From: Rhizophagus irregularis
Taxonomy: Eukaryota > Glomeromycota > Glomeromycetes > Glomerales > Glomeraceae
Assembly (NCBI RefSeq): GCF_026210795.1
Contig: NC_089438.1
Span: 2,501,501-2,565,500, forward strand
Direction: 5' to 3'
DNA: 64,000 bases
Shown here in pieces: positions 10,699 through 22,387 of the stretch. The notes below the pieces were generated by a model. That model had not been told where the DNA came from. It was given only the letters and a program-made list of their open reading frames with translations, and did not search any database. Both the position numbers and the translations under genes were made by a program. How positions within the stretch are numbered: position 1 is the first letter of the stretch; each line of letters opens with the position of its first letter.

Positions 10699-12411
10699 AT
10701 GCCAAAAATTAAACCTACTAACCTATCCAAAAAACAACTTTCTAATGAACCTTCAATTACTAACAAATGTAAGTCTCTTACTGCTGCACAAAAAAAAGAA
10801 GTTTGTTTAAAAAAATATCCATACCTTCCTTAAAACAAAAAGAACTAGCCAAAGAGTATGAGGTTAGTGAAGGGATGATTAGTGATATTTTAAAGGAAAA
10901 AGACCGTTGGCTTGCAGTGGATCTTAGTTCATATCAAGCTAGTCTGCGACGTGAAAGAAAGCTTTCATTTATTAATATTGAAGAGGCTTTAACTCTTTGG
11001 GTAGAAAATGCACTCCTGGCTGGCCTTATTATTAGTGATGATATTCTTTCAACTAAAGCCTTGGAGTTTGCTTTTTTGTGCAATGAAGAAAAATTTAAAG
11101 GATCAGAAGGGTGGGTTGACAATTTTAAAAAACGGCATAACCTTAAACAATATAATATGCATGAAGAAGCAGCAAGTGCACCACTCCAAGATCTTGATAT
11201 AATGCGTGAAAACTTGCACCAAATTCTTAAAAATTATGACTCTAAGGATATTTTTAATTGTGATGAAACAGGTCTTTTTTGGAAAATGTGACCCAATCGC
11301 ACTATATCTAATGGTCCTGTTGCTGGAACAAAACAATCAAAAGATCATATAACTGTTTTATTTACTTGTAATGCAACTGGAACTGAAAAAATGCGCCCAT
11401 TATTCATACATAAATATGAAAATCCCCGAGTTCTTAAAAATATTAATAAGAAGACTCTTCCAGTAAATTATTACTGAAACTCAAAGAGCTGGATGCAAGT
11501 ATCAATCTGGAATGAATACCTCAAAAGCTTGATACTCAAATGAGAGCACAAAACTGAAATATTATTCTTCTTGTTGATAATGCACCAACTCATTCTTTAT
11601 ATGAAAATACAAGTCTTACAAATATTACAATTGAATTCCTTTCTCCAAACACTACTGCACACCTCCAACCATGTGATCAAGGAATTATCAATAGTTTTAA
11701 GGTGAGCAAATTTAATCTCTATTTTGCATTAGTGATACTTAAATTTTTATTGATTATTACTTTATTATTTTTTTTTATTTTAGGCATAATACCGAAAGTT
11801 GTTATTACATAATAGAGTTAAAACTTTTGATAATTATAATGAATATGGCATTGAACCTATTGAAATTAATATCAAAAAGTGCATCAAATATATTGCACGT
11901 GCATGGAATGCTGTTATGCAATCTACAATTGAAAATTGCTGGTTAAAAACGGGTATTTTACCTAAAGATGATGAAGTTGAAATTGATTTAGAATTTCATG
12001 CTGAAACACAAGTTCATCTAATGCATATGAGAGAACTAGAAGAAGTTCAAGATTTAATTGATCAACTTTATCTTGAAAATCCTTTTACTGCTGATGAATT
12101 TATTCAATATGATAATTTCAGACTTACAGCAGAAATGATATCCAATGAAGAAATTTTGAAAGCTATTCTCCTTAATAATCCCAATAATCAAGAGGAAGTA
12201 GAAGATTTTGATCCTTTACCACCCATTACTCATAATGAGGCTATCAAGCATTATGATAAGATGATTTTGTATTTGGAGCAACAAGAGGATAATTTTGATA
12301 TGAAAAAAAAATGAATTAAATTTTGTTAAAAAGCTAAAAAAAGAAGCTTTAAAACAACGTTTTATTTCTGCAAGACAAACTAATCTCAATAATTTTATTA
12401 ATATTACTTAA
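10699..12411 (+). pseudogene. Tigger/CENP-B-like DDE transposase, decayed
   Basis: The product would bind the terminal repeats through N-terminal helix-turn-helix domains and cut DNA with an RNase H-like DDD catalytic domain. Visible parts in order are an HTH region (QKELAKEYEVSEGMISDILK), the CENP-B-type second HTH ending GWVDNFKKRHNL, then catalytic aspartates in NCDET (codon 11262), VDNAPTH (11576) and QPCDQG (11675). A short intron, 11702-11783 (GTGAGC...TTTTAG), lies just after the third aspartate. Lesions: a frameshift near 10803-10830, in-frame TGA after WKM (11289) and after NYY (near 11476), TAA just after the intron, and a frameshift in the A-run near 12305. The ORF at 11799-12314 is its C-terminal part, with the acidic tail usual for the family. 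Confidence 0.9.
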
Positions 12412-12685
12412 TCCATTAATTTTCGTAATAATATAATAATTGTATAATAATTACAAATACAACAATAATAATTAATAAATAATACATAATTAACTAAATA
12501 AAACTTTTAAAAAATATAGAAAAATATTTAACGAATTTTAAAATAATGCAATAAATATTCGTTATACAATATTACGAATTTTCATTATATATACCGAATA
12601 ATTCACTGTGGTGTTACCGAATTTTTCCATAACGAAGGTCAGATCGGCTGGAACGGCAATTTCGTTATAAGGTGAGCTGACTGTA

Positions 12686-13434
12686 ATTATTATTTTTGAA
12701 CGTTTAATGAACAATTATTTTTTATAGGAACATAATAGTCCTATTTGACCGAAGAGTAAGGTCCTACAGGTGATGAAGTTCTGGGTTCTATATACATATA
12801 TTAGTTATTTTACGTGAAAATGCTATCTACTTTTATTAGTAATAGTCTTAGATCTACTACTCTTTTAGAAATAAAATAAAATAAATAAAATAAATTGATT
12901 CTTTGTTTCATAGAGTTTAAATTTTTAAATAAGATCAGATTATTGGAATCAATTTTTTTTAGTTTCTATTATAAACTGTCTGCATTGTATAATGTTCTGC
13001 TAATCATATGCATTCAAGGCAGAATTCTTGAGTGCAAGAGTCATTTTGACAAATTTTCCATATACCTATATTACTAGAAATTTTGTTAAGATAGTCTCTC
13101 ATCTTTTAAGTAATTAACATATTGCATTATTATAATAAATGCCAATTTTTGGAAAACTTGACAATAACAAATTTAAGGTTGTTTTAGAATTAAAATTGAC
13201 AAAAATCAAGAATCCATAAACCCTGTTATTCTAGCATACAATATATATTAAATATTTTACTTTTTCAGTTGAAACAACACAATACTCAAAGGCAATATAC
13301 AAAATATGAAAGACATTAAATTTTCTTATTACTTGAGAAATTTAGTCACCATGAAAGTGACAAATTAATTGAATTATTGGTTGCTAGATTATTTCCTTTG
13401 AATTGTCACATTTTTTTTTATTTTATTAGAATTA
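12686..13434. other. No gene seen
   Basis: AT-rich sequence between Tigger 1 and the next hAT-like element. A 60-codon ORF at 12895 has biased composition and no context, so it is not called. Confidence 0.5.
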
Positions 13435-13442
13435 AAACAAAC

Positions 13443-14282
13443 TAGTGCTCCGAAACGAGTCGAGTTGACTCGCGAGTTGGTCAAATCGAGTTGAGTCGAG
13501 TCGAGTTGAAAATTACAATCAAATCTAATTGATTCGAGTCGAGTTAATAATTTAATAAAATCGAGTCGAGTCGAGTTAAGCCGAATTAAACATAATTCCA
13601 GCCAAATTTATGGAATTTCCTTTTTTGGAAATTATGTTACACAAAATCCGAGACGAAAAATTTTTGAAAATTACAAAAATGGAGGTCGTCTAAAGCAGGG
13701 CAAATCACGTAACTTCGAAAAAAATTGTTTTCATAAAATAAAACTTTTTACCATATATTCAACCATTCTAAACACACATCTTAAATGCATTTTTGCCTGC
13801 TCTGCAAATTTACTTAGAACGCAGAGTAGGGTTTTGAATGCTGTTTTTGATTTATTTGACTTTTTCAATTTCGTTATCCATTTTTGAATATAATCGGCAA
13901 AGTTTCGTTCATTCATATGTAAAGTCAAAAACAATATTCATAATCCACTTTTTTTCCTTAAGTAAACTTGCAAAGCAGATAAAAATACGCTTATATTATG
14001 ATTTTAAAGTTTCTATTAATCTTTCTTTATAAAAAATTAATCTAATTAAAATTACACTGAATCACGTGATTTGCCCCCGCTTTAGACGACCTCCAAAAAT
14101 GGAATTTTGTGGAACGGCTATCGCCAAAAAAGGAAATGATTGGTATAGCCGAATAAAATCACGTGATTTAATTCGACTCGACTCGATTCGGTTTGACGGG
14201 CCAACTCGACTCGAATCGAGTTGAGTTTATATTTTTATAATTTTAATTCAACTCAACTCGACTCGACTTGTTCGGAGCTCTA
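13443..14282. mobile_element. hAT-like element with CGAGT subterminal repeats, TSD AAACAAAC
   Basis: Ends read TAGTGCTCCGAA and, inverted, TAGAGCTCCGAA. Perfect AAACAAAC copies lie at 13435-13442 and 14283-14290. Both subterminal zones consist of degenerate GACTCGAGTCGAG oligomers in inverted orientation. The 840-bp element has no transposase and contains the nested element 13683-14094. Confidence 0.93.
13683..14094. mobile_element. hAT-like MITE (GTCGTCTAAAGC ends), TSD AAAAATGG
   Basis: Inverted ends GGTCGTCTAAAGC/GCTTTAGACGACC lie between AAAAATGG at 13675-13682 and 14095-14102. The family member at 36341-36753 has the same length and organisation, with TCACGTGA close to its ends. ORFs at 13731-14032 on both strands are non-coding filler of the element. 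Confidence 0.85.
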
Positions 14283-14290
14283 AAACAAAC

Positions 14291-14714
14291 TTAACTGTTA
14301 ATATATATTTTCTTTGATAATTATATAACACTCATATAACAACCCTGTTATATTTATATTTTGTAATGATTTGTGATATGACTGCTATTATAATTCAATA
14401 TATATTAAACACTATGTTAGAATTTGCATTATAACACTATTATAATATGTATTATCATATAATTACAATAATATTAATGCTGCGCTTTATTTGTAAAATG
14501 TATGTCAATATTAATACTATAACATTATTATAATATTTGCAATATATATTCATTATTATTTTTATTTGCATTACATAATTATTATATAATAAACTCAATA
14601 TTTTAATAACTATCTAGGCTGAAAAAACTTAAAATGAACTGTTAGAAACCATTTATTTTAAAATAGCTTTCAGTGCATAGCTCTAGTGTAGTATAATGTA
14701 AAAAAGAGACTAAT
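14291..14714. other. No gene seen
   Basis: Very AT-rich sequence with dispersed TATAATA/ATAACACTAT words. No element ends or ORF are recognisable. Confidence 0.5.
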
Positions 14715-14716
14715 TA

Positions 14717-15023
14717 CCGTATATAGCGGGCCACAGTACCCCGGGTATCTTGCAAAAATCAGAGTTTGACCCTGTATCCCGGGTACTAAACAAAGTCTAA
14801 AAATTCCATTTTTTGCGAATATCTCATGATCTACCAGTCCAATTTGAACAATAATTTTTTATTTTAAAGAGCTCAATGAAAGCTATCAAACAAAAAAAAG
14901 ATGGCTTAAATCTGATCACTAGATCAAAAGATAATTGTAAAATATCCCCAGATACTATATAATTCTATGAAATTTTTCAAGGGGGTACTATGCATAGGGG
15001 GTAGTATGGCCCGTGATATATGG
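14717..15023. mobile_element. TA-flanked MITE (CCGTATATAGCGGGCC ends)
   Basis: Left end CCGTATATAGCGGGCCACAG is mirrored on the right by CCATATATCACGGGCCATAC. The flanking dinucleotide is TA on both sides (14715-14716, 15024-15025), pointing to a Tc1/mariner or pogo mobiliser. About 307 bp with no coding capacity. Subterminal ACCCCGGGTA blocks are also mirrored. Confidence 0.8.
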
Positions 15024-15148
15024 TAGTAGCAATAAGCAAAAGCGTGGAAGCCAGGTGTGAGGATATGGGATATGATAGAGAATCCCTCAGGAAGTACCCC
15101 TTCATGACATTGTTAAAAGGCAAAAAAAATTTGAAAACATACACTTAC

Positions 15149-15420
15149 CAAAACCCAAAAATCTGAAAGAATCATCTAAAAAAAGAAATGAAATGAACTA
15201 AAAATAAAAATAAAATTTTACTTGTCAAATTTCCATGTCCAAAGAGATTTGAAGAATCATCTAAAAAAAAAAAGAACTGAACTGTTATTAATAGTTTGTT
15301 AAAATATTAAAGAAAAAAAATGAAAAATATACTTACTGAAATCTGATTTTCCAAAAAACATTAAATTTCACAACAAATTGTGAAACTTTTCATATCTAGA
15401 AGAAAATAAAACCTACAAAA
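15149..15420 (-). pseudogene. Micro-exon array fragment (minus strand)
   Basis: On the minus strand, short exons lie between T-tract TAG acceptors and GTAAGT donors. Exon 15149-15175 (27 nt) reads MILSDFWVL in frame. Exon 15226-15260 (35 nt) begins MILQISLDME but its donor is degraded. A further segment ends at a GTAAGTAT donor at 15334-15341. The exon start ATGATTCTTTCAGATTT closely matches exons at 39043-39066 and 38910-38966, so this is a decayed relative of the larger array at 37877-39262. Confidence 0.5.
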
Positions 15421-16598
15421 GAAATGAGAAAAGTTAATAACTTTTCTCAAAAAAAAAGAAAAAAAAATTGTTTCATATTGAAATTGAATCTAAGTTTATT
15501 TTTAGTTTATTGCCATTTTCAAAATAGTATATGCAATGCCAATTATCAAATAAAAAAAATTTTTAAATTTTTGCTGAATGTTTTAAATTTCATAAATTAA
15601 ATGTGTCTTTTTTTGGTAAATACTTAAGATTATTTGGTTTCAGCAATATTTGTATTATTACATTTATTTACAGCTTTTCATTGAGTTTTAGGCCAAGTTA
15701 TTGTGTACTATTTGACATTTTTTCGCTTAAAATTTGCGATTTTTTAGAGATTTTTCAATTTTAAAAATTTTCATATTTTTTTTCTGATGGCTCGTTCTTT
15801 TAGTAAAGACTTGAAGTGGTGAATTGTTTATCTTTATCATAATGGTTGTAGATGAAAAAAATTGCTAAGTTATTACATATAAGTAAAGCCACTGTTGATA
15901 AAGTTCTGCAAATATATATATAATGGTATAGGGAACTGAAGTAAATCCTTGGTAAAAACTACCAGGATGTTATAAAACACTAATTAGAAATGAAATGAAG
16001 GTAATTGTGAATGAAAAAAGAATATAATGCATCTTTTTTATAGGATCTTGGATATTTCCAAAACAGGTCATAAGTCACACTTTTGGCAAATTAGCCCATT
16101 TTTCAAGAGCAAAAAAATCATTTTTTGTAAATATCTTGATATCCAGTAGTCCAATTTTGATGAAAATTTTTTTAAATTGTAGAGCTAAATGAGGGCTACA
16201 AAATAAAATAAAAAGTTCATCAAAATTGAATCACTGGATGCTGAGATATTTACAAAAACTAATTTTTTAAGTTTTAGCAAAAAGGCGTGTTTTTAGCTAA
16301 AGTTGCCTGCCAAAATTAGGGAGTTTCAGCATGTTAAAATTGTTAAAACTATTTCAACATTTCGACATTAGCTTTCTGATTTGTCAAAATGCCAAAATAG
16401 TTTTGATATGTCGAAATTGTCGAAACTTAAAAATATTACATTTTACGTAAAAACTCGGTATCTAATAATCGTAGAAAGATGCACTATAGTTCGTTAGAAT
16501 TGTCTCGTAACAACGAGTTGAATGGTAGTTAGATCATCTTCCCATAATCACTGGATGCCAAGATATTAAGCGAAATGTCAAAAATTGGCATTTTGTAT
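15421..16598. other. Old repeat debris, no gene
   Basis: No ORF. The segment 16045-16290 resembles the interior of the TA-flanked MITE at 14717-15023 (CCAGTAGTCCAATTTGA-like words). Position 16300 begins TAAAGTTGCCTGCCAAAATT, a diverged left end of the 244-bp hAT-like family, with no matching right end. The stretch near 16480-16600 resembles, inverted, the ATTCGATTCGTCT repeats inside the pogo-like element. Confidence 0.45.
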
Positions 16599-17047
16599 AC
16601 TACACCTATATTCATGAAAATTAATATTTAAGCAGAATCAACCCACCTGAACAACTTTCAATTAATAAATGAAGTTGATTTCATTTATCCAAAGTGGAGA
16701 TATTACGCTCTAAATTAAAAAAAACAGAATAAAGAGTTAATATCATCAAGAAAAATGCAATCTTCTCTAAGCACTACACCTATATTCATAAAAATTAATA
16801 TTCAAGCAGAATCAACCCGCCTGAACAACTTTCAATTAATAAATGAAGTTGATTTCATTTGTCCAAAGTGGAGATATTACGCTTTAAATTAAAAAAACAG
16901 AAAAGAGAGTTAATATCATCAAGAAAAATGCAATCTTCTCTAAGCACTACATCTACATTCATGAAAATTAATATTCAAGTACTTTTAACCTGCCTGAACA
17001 ACATTCAATTAATAAATAAAGTTGATTTTATTTGTCCAAAGTGGAGA
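16599..17047. repeat. Tandem repeat of about 174 bp, 2.6 copies
   Basis: Units start at 16599, 16773 and 16946 at the ACTACACCTATATTCAT block. Each contains AATTAATAAATGAAGTTGATT and CCAAAGTGGAGATATTACGC. The same unit type recurs, diverged, at 35464-36060, 41250-41580 and, inverted, 46170-46640. The ORF at 16859-17053 is produced by the repeat and is not a gene. Confidence 0.85.
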
Positions 17048-17181
17048 TTATAGTGTGTTTGAAAAAAGAAGTTTAATTTAAAAAAATTTTATATAAAAAA
17101 AAATGTAATATAAAAATTAAGAACTGAGTTAACAAAAATTTGAAATAACATGAATTTTAAATTAATTCTTTCATTAATTAT

Positions 17182-18597
17182 TAGTCAGTGGAAATGTCCT
17201 CAAAAATTAGAGAGAGATTTTTTGTACTATGATATCTCAATATAAATTATTGGGACAGTATGGCTATATGGCATATAGTATATATGTAAACTTAAGGTTG
17301 GCCAAAGTTGGTACAAATGGCTAAAATTGACAATTTTCAGATCTTAATTCTGGCCAAAATTTTCTTAATTCTGGCCGAATTTGTAATGCTGGTCTAAATT
17401 ACATTAAAATCGAAATTTTTGGGTCAAAGGTAACACCATATTTATGCAATGTAACATTTTTTCCAACAATAGTAAATATGTTCGTTCAAGGTTTGAAAAA
17501 TATTTTTAAACCTTTTAAAAGTCAAAAACTTCACTTTATTCGGTTGCATCTGGCCAAAGAAAGTAGTCAATTATATGGTTATTTTAATACAACAAACTAA
17601 TAAAAATTAAGAAAATTTATTTAACCTTATTCTTTTGCTTATTTTTTTTAAATATTCAATAAATATCTTTTATTTTAATGCTACTTTAGATACTTTTATA
17701 TATATAAAAAAATATTTTACTTATTCATATTATACTATTTGTATTTATGACTTAACAAAGTAAATAGACCTAATAGTTAATAAGAATTTTTCTATGAATA
17801 AATAATTTTTGTTTTATTTTCTTGTTAAACGAACTAAAATTAAAAATTTTAAAGTTTTTTTTAATGTTATAATAATTTACATGATTACTATAATATTAAG
17901 AATTAAGGCATTAAATGTCTAATTTAAATAAACAAATAAAAACATAATATTTAACTATTTTTGCAATTAAACCTCATTTATAACACCCAAATAGACCTAA
18001 TAATATTATTTTAATAAAAAAAATTTTTTTTATTAGCATTATAATTAAAAAATTCAACAAAATTTATAAATAACAAAAAATCTAGCTTAATAATCACCAT
18101 TCTAAGCTTAACAAAAGTTGTTCATTTCACCAAATTATACCTAAAATGAAATAATTGCTGGTTAAAAAAGCTTTTGTTAAGAGTTTTATTGAAATCAAGA
18201 AAAATTTTTTTTATTATAAAAATTGGTTTTTTGCAGTTTACACAAAATCTCCCTAAATAACTGCCTTTTTTAACTTAATAAATCTTTTTCTTCTCATAAA
18301 ATTACATATATTTGCATTATTTAAATTGTATTTTATACCCACCTTTAAGTTGTATTTTGAGGAAAACTTCATTTTTAAGACGAACTTTTTTGTAATATGT
18401 AAAGAAAAAAAAATATTACTAAAGAGGAAATGATGCCGAATATTTATAGTACACATGATGAACTATTAATTTACTTAATTTGTATAAGTATTGTATTAAA
18501 AATTTCTTTTTTAGCTACGTAATGATATATTCAATTATAGTTACACAAAATTATTTTAATTAATGATCGGCAAGAGAAATGACATTTCCACTGACTG
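17182..18597. mobile_element. Non-autonomous element with AGTCAGTGGAAATGTC ends
   Basis: The left end AGTCAGTGGAAATGTCC is mirrored on the right by GACATTTCCACTGACTG. The element 34933-36867 has the same ends and matching subterminal blocks with repeated TTCTGGCCAAAATT words, so the two form one family. About 1.4 kb and non-coding. The target duplication is unclear, and a CAGTCA terminus would fit pogo-like elements. Confidence 0.7.
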
Positions 18598-18602
18598 TTA
18601 GA

Positions 18603-18882
18603 TTTTAAAATTTAAACGCACCCCCCATGGTATAAGTCAAAAATGAAGTTTTAAACCCCTTTTATCATAGTCGGTAAGTAAAGTTGTAGAGGAGGCAAAA
18701 ATACGTATATAATGTGAGTTTATTTATAGATGTATAAGGTATAAATTGCGTTTATTCAAAAAAATCAGAAATTCACCAGTATTACGTGATAAAATGATCA
18801 GCATTTTTATTATATAAAAATTTCCAAAAAAGGGGGTGCATTCAAAACGCAGGTGCATTCAAATTTTAATCCCTTTTAGTTA
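18603..18882. mobile_element. Inverted-repeat element (ATTTAAACGCACC ends)
   Basis: TTAAAATTTAAACGCACCCC at the left is mirrored by GGTGCATTCAAATTTTAA at the right, with a second GGGGGTGCATTCAAAACGC just inside. No ORF and no certain target duplication. Confidence 0.5.
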
Positions 18883-19130
18883 TATTAATTTTTATTAATC
18901 AATTAGCAATAAAAAAATAATGCTTATCAAATACAAGCTGCGTTAAAACTTGTTTAATAAGCACTTAAATTAAATATTCTTAAAGCATTTAATAAATGGT
19001 TGGTAAATACTTGGTTTAATTTCGTGATGTAATAGTAATACAAAATATTTTTCTTCAAGAATTATGATGTAATAAATAACATCATATAACTAATTTATAC
19101 TTATGTAATAGGAGTAATGCCTATCATCTG
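18883..19130. other. No gene seen
   Basis: AT-rich spacer before the pogo-like element; nothing recognisable. Confidence 0.5.
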
Positions 19131-19186
19131 TACAGTCAACTCTCTTTATAGTCACACATTTGGGACAGTCCATATTTGGTGATTAT

Positions 19187-20189
19187 TTTACAAGTGTATT
19201 GTACGTTTAGTGGCCACTACTTTCCGCACCCTCTATTGAAGGTTATGGAGGTAGGTCGTTCATATCCTCGCCATCATTGAACCACCAGATGTCATCAAGG
19301 CCACCTTTTAACCAAGACAACTTATCCAGCACGTCCATCAATCAGGCATACCCCAGGGACCCGAAGGCCTTTGGATCAGAAGAACACCACCCTACTCGTC
19401 CTTTAATCCGTTGTATGATACTGTAATGGCTACTATTATAAACCCCTCACCACTACTACTGTCACATAGGACTTTCGTCAGATAACCTTCAAACATCTAG
19501 ACCCCTTCCATACCACTATATTAGGTAACAGGTCTCACTCAAAGGCCACTACAGCCCGCGATTACCCACCACCGATAGTACAGTTGTAATCCCCAAGTGG
19601 TATACTTTGTAGTGACCACCTGGACAGTAAGCTTGTAGGTGTTACTCAGGATCATCCCTTATGGTGGGTATAAACCACCAGGAATCACCAACCAGGGCCC
19701 ATCAGAGAAAGGAATCGAACCCAATCACCAAGCTATCTGTCTGTGCATGAACACCTTGGTTGGTCTAAGACCTAACAGAAGGTCAAACTACCACTAAGAC
19801 ATTGCACCCTCAGCTTTACCATCTAGGACGACCATCTAGCCATTACTGACCTCAAGTGGTATCCTGGAGTGACCACCCAGACAGGAAGTCCCTTCCAAGG
19901 TATAGTAGTGACCTCAAGGACAGGACTGCGCACATACCAATGGCCTCATAGGGAACGTTAGCAGGACACCATGACCCTTAATTGAAATGTGCGGCCTAAC
20001 CGTACACACTAATTCACCATGATGCAGTCCAACTACACTAATCCCTGTACCTTCACGCTATTGGTTGTAGCGTCCGCAGTAAAATTCTTTTTATTTCCAT
20101 GGTCATGGGAATCGAACCTGCGACCTCACCATACTCAGGCTTAATGAGGGTCTCAGTGACTAACCACTGAGATAGGGTAACCAACCCAT
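19187..20189 (-). mobile_element. Long SINE-like retroelement, unit M1 (full length)
   Basis: Reading the minus strand, the unit starts near GGGTTGGTTACCCTATCTCA, with a tRNA-like box A/box B pair (GGTTCGATTCC). It continues for about 1 kb without a long ORF and ends AAACGTACAATACACTTGTAAAA next to the target duplication. Its 3' half differs from the plus-strand units, so it represents a second subfamily sharing the same 5' head. Confidence 0.85.
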
Positions 20190-20204
20190 ATATTTGGTTA
20201 TTAT

Positions 20205-20871
20205 TTTACAAGTGTATTGTACGTTTAGTGGCCACTACTTTCCGCACCCTCTATTGAAGGTTATGGAGGTAGGTCGTTCGTATCCTCACCATCATTGAAC
20301 CACCAGATGTCATCAAGGCCACCTTTTAACCAAGACAACTTATCCAGCACGTCCATCAATCAGGCATACCCCAGGGACCCGAAGGCCTTTAGATCAGAAG
20401 AACACCACCCTACTCGTCCTTTAATCCGTTGCATGATACTGTAATGGCTACTATTATAAACCCCTCACCACTACTACTGTCACGGAGGACTTTCGTCAGA
20501 TAACCTTCAAACATCTAGACCCCTTCCATACCACCATATTAGGTAACAGGTCTCACTCAAAGGCCACTACAGCCCGCGATTACCCACCACCGATAGTACA
20601 GTTGTAATCCCCAAGTGGTATACTTTGTAGTGACCACCTGGACAGTAAGCTTGTAGGTGTTACCCAGGATCATCCCTTATGGTGGGTATCAACCACCAGA
20701 AATCACCAACCAGGGCCCATCAGAGAAGGGAATCGAACCCAATCACCAAGCTATCTGTCTGTGCATGAACACCTTGGGTGGTCTATGACCTAACAGAAGG
20801 TCAAACTACCACTAAGACATTGCACCCTCAGCTTTACCATCTAGGACGACCATCTAGCCATTACTGACCAT
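20205..20871 (-). mobile_element. SINE-like retroelement, unit M2 (5'-truncated)
   Basis: Same 3' sequence as M1, but the 5' end stops at GGTCAGTAATGGCTAGATGG, so the first tRNA-like module is missing. It sits between two copies of the array's target duplication. 5' truncation is the usual result of incomplete reverse transcription. Confidence 0.85.
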
Positions 20872-20886
20872 ATATTTGGTGATTAT

Positions 20887-21892
20887 TTTACAAGTGTTTT
20901 GTAAGTTTAGTGGCCACTACTTTCCGCACCCTCTATTGAAGGCTATGGAGGTAGGTCGTTCATTGCATCATCCTCACTAAGCCATGATGTAACCATCCCC
21001 GCCACCTTTTAACAGGGACAATTCAACACCACAACCGAAACGCAAGGACATATCCCAGGGACCCGAAGGCCTTCGAATCTGCTGAACACCACCCTACTCG
21101 TCCTTTAATCCGTTGCATGATACTGTAATGGCTACTATTATAACCCCTCACCACTACTACTTTCACGGAGGACTTTCGTCAGATAACCTTCAAACATCTA
21201 GACCCCTTCCATACCACCATATTAGGTAACAGGTCTCACTCAAAGGCCACTACAGCCCGCGATTACCCACCACCGATAGTACAGTTGTAATCCCCAAGTG
21301 GTATACTTTGTAGTGACCACCTGAACAGTAAGCTTGTAGGTGTTACTCAGGATCATCCCTTATGGTGGGTATCAACCACCAGGAATCACCAACCAGGGCC
21401 CATCGGAGAGGGTCGAACCAACCCAATCACCAAGCTATCTGTTCTGTGCACGAACACCGTGGTTGGTCTAAGACCTAACAGAAGGTCAAACTACCACTAA
21501 GACATTGCACCCTCAGCTTTACCATCTAGGACGACCATCTAGCCATTACTGACCCCAAGTGGTATCGTAAAGTGACCACCCGGACAGGAAGCCCCCCAAG
21601 GTATAGTAGTGGGACCTCAAGGACAGGACTGCGCACATGCCAATGGCCTCACAGGGAACGTTAGAAGGACACCATGACCCTTAGTTGAAATGTGCGGCCT
21701 AATCGTACACACTAATTCACCATGATGCAGTCCAACTACACTAATCCCTGTACCTTCACGCTATTGGTTGTAGCGTCCGCAGTAAAATTCTTTTTATTTC
21801 CGTGGTCATGGGAATCGAACCTGCGACCTCACCATACTCAGGCTTAATGAGGGTCTCAGTGACTAACCACTGAGATAGGGTGACCAACCCTT
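20887..21892 (-). mobile_element. SINE-like retroelement, unit M3 (full length)
   Basis: Starts on the minus strand at GGGTTGGTCACCCTATCTCA and ends at AAACACTTGTAAAA. It carries the first tRNA-like module with box B GGTTCGATTCC at about 21814-21824. The second module is altered to GGTTCGACCC. No ORF. Its left-hand part is more diverged than M1/M2 in the block 20960-21070. Confidence 0.85.
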
Positions 21893-21907
21893 ATATTTGG
21901 TGATTAT

Positions 21908-22373
21908 AAAGAGATGTGACTATATAAAAAATTTCTTATATTTGTATATCATAATTCCGGCCAAAAATTAACATAATTTTAGCCAGAATTATACTTAAAA
22001 CTTTATTGTATCGTAACTTCGCCAATATTAATCGTAGAGAGATGATCTTACCGCCATTCGATTCGTCTTGATGAGACGGTTCTAATGGTATAAAATACGT
22101 CGAAATCCAATCACTAGATTAATTTCCGAAATTAAAAAAAATATTAATGGTTTTTGTGTAATAACTCTGCCAATATTGATCCTAGAAAGACGATCTTACT
22201 ACCATTCGATTCGTCTCGATGAGGCGATTCCAACGAGCTATAAATCGTCTTTTTACAATCACTAGGTACTGAGAAATCTAGCAAAATGTTAAATGGCGCA
22301 GTAAACGTAAATCAAGAAATATTATAATGACGATGTTTAACATTTTGTTGAATAACTCGTCAGCCAGTGATCA
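21908..22373. other. Interior of the pogo-like element
   Basis: This stretch aligns with 51034-51644. It contains two degenerate copies of a block including ACCATTCGATTCGTCT and CGATTCCAACGAGC, plus a TTCCGGCCAAAAATTA motif. No gene. Confidence 0.8.
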
Positions 22374-22387
22374 GAAAAGGATAAAAC

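Larger units (their letters stand above)
10029..12683 (+). mobile_element. Tigger/pogo-type DNA transposon 1
   Basis: Terminal inverted repeats start CAGTCAGCTCGCTTTATAAC on the left and, reverse-complemented, CAGTCAGCTCACCTTATAAC on the right. They are flanked by TA on both sides (10027-10028, 12684-12685), as expected for Tc1/mariner-pogo elements. The 2655-bp element carries one transposase gene on the plus strand and a nested hAT-like MITE near its left end. Several lesions in the gene show it is no longer autonomous. Confidence 0.9.
19172..21907 (-). repeat. Retroinsertion array with shared TSD ATATTTGGTGATTAT
   Basis: Four copies of ATATTTGGTGATTAT (one with G to T) lie at 19172-19186, 20190-20204, 20872-20886 and 21893-21907, separating three minus-strand units. 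The uninterrupted target is at 51019 in the related pogo-like copy. The duplication length and one 5'-truncated unit are typical of target-primed reverse transcription. Confidence 0.9.

Noticed and set aside
14317-14600. Possible origin or centromere because of extreme AT content
   Set aside because: The whole window is AT-rich and no specific motif or tandem structure is present here.
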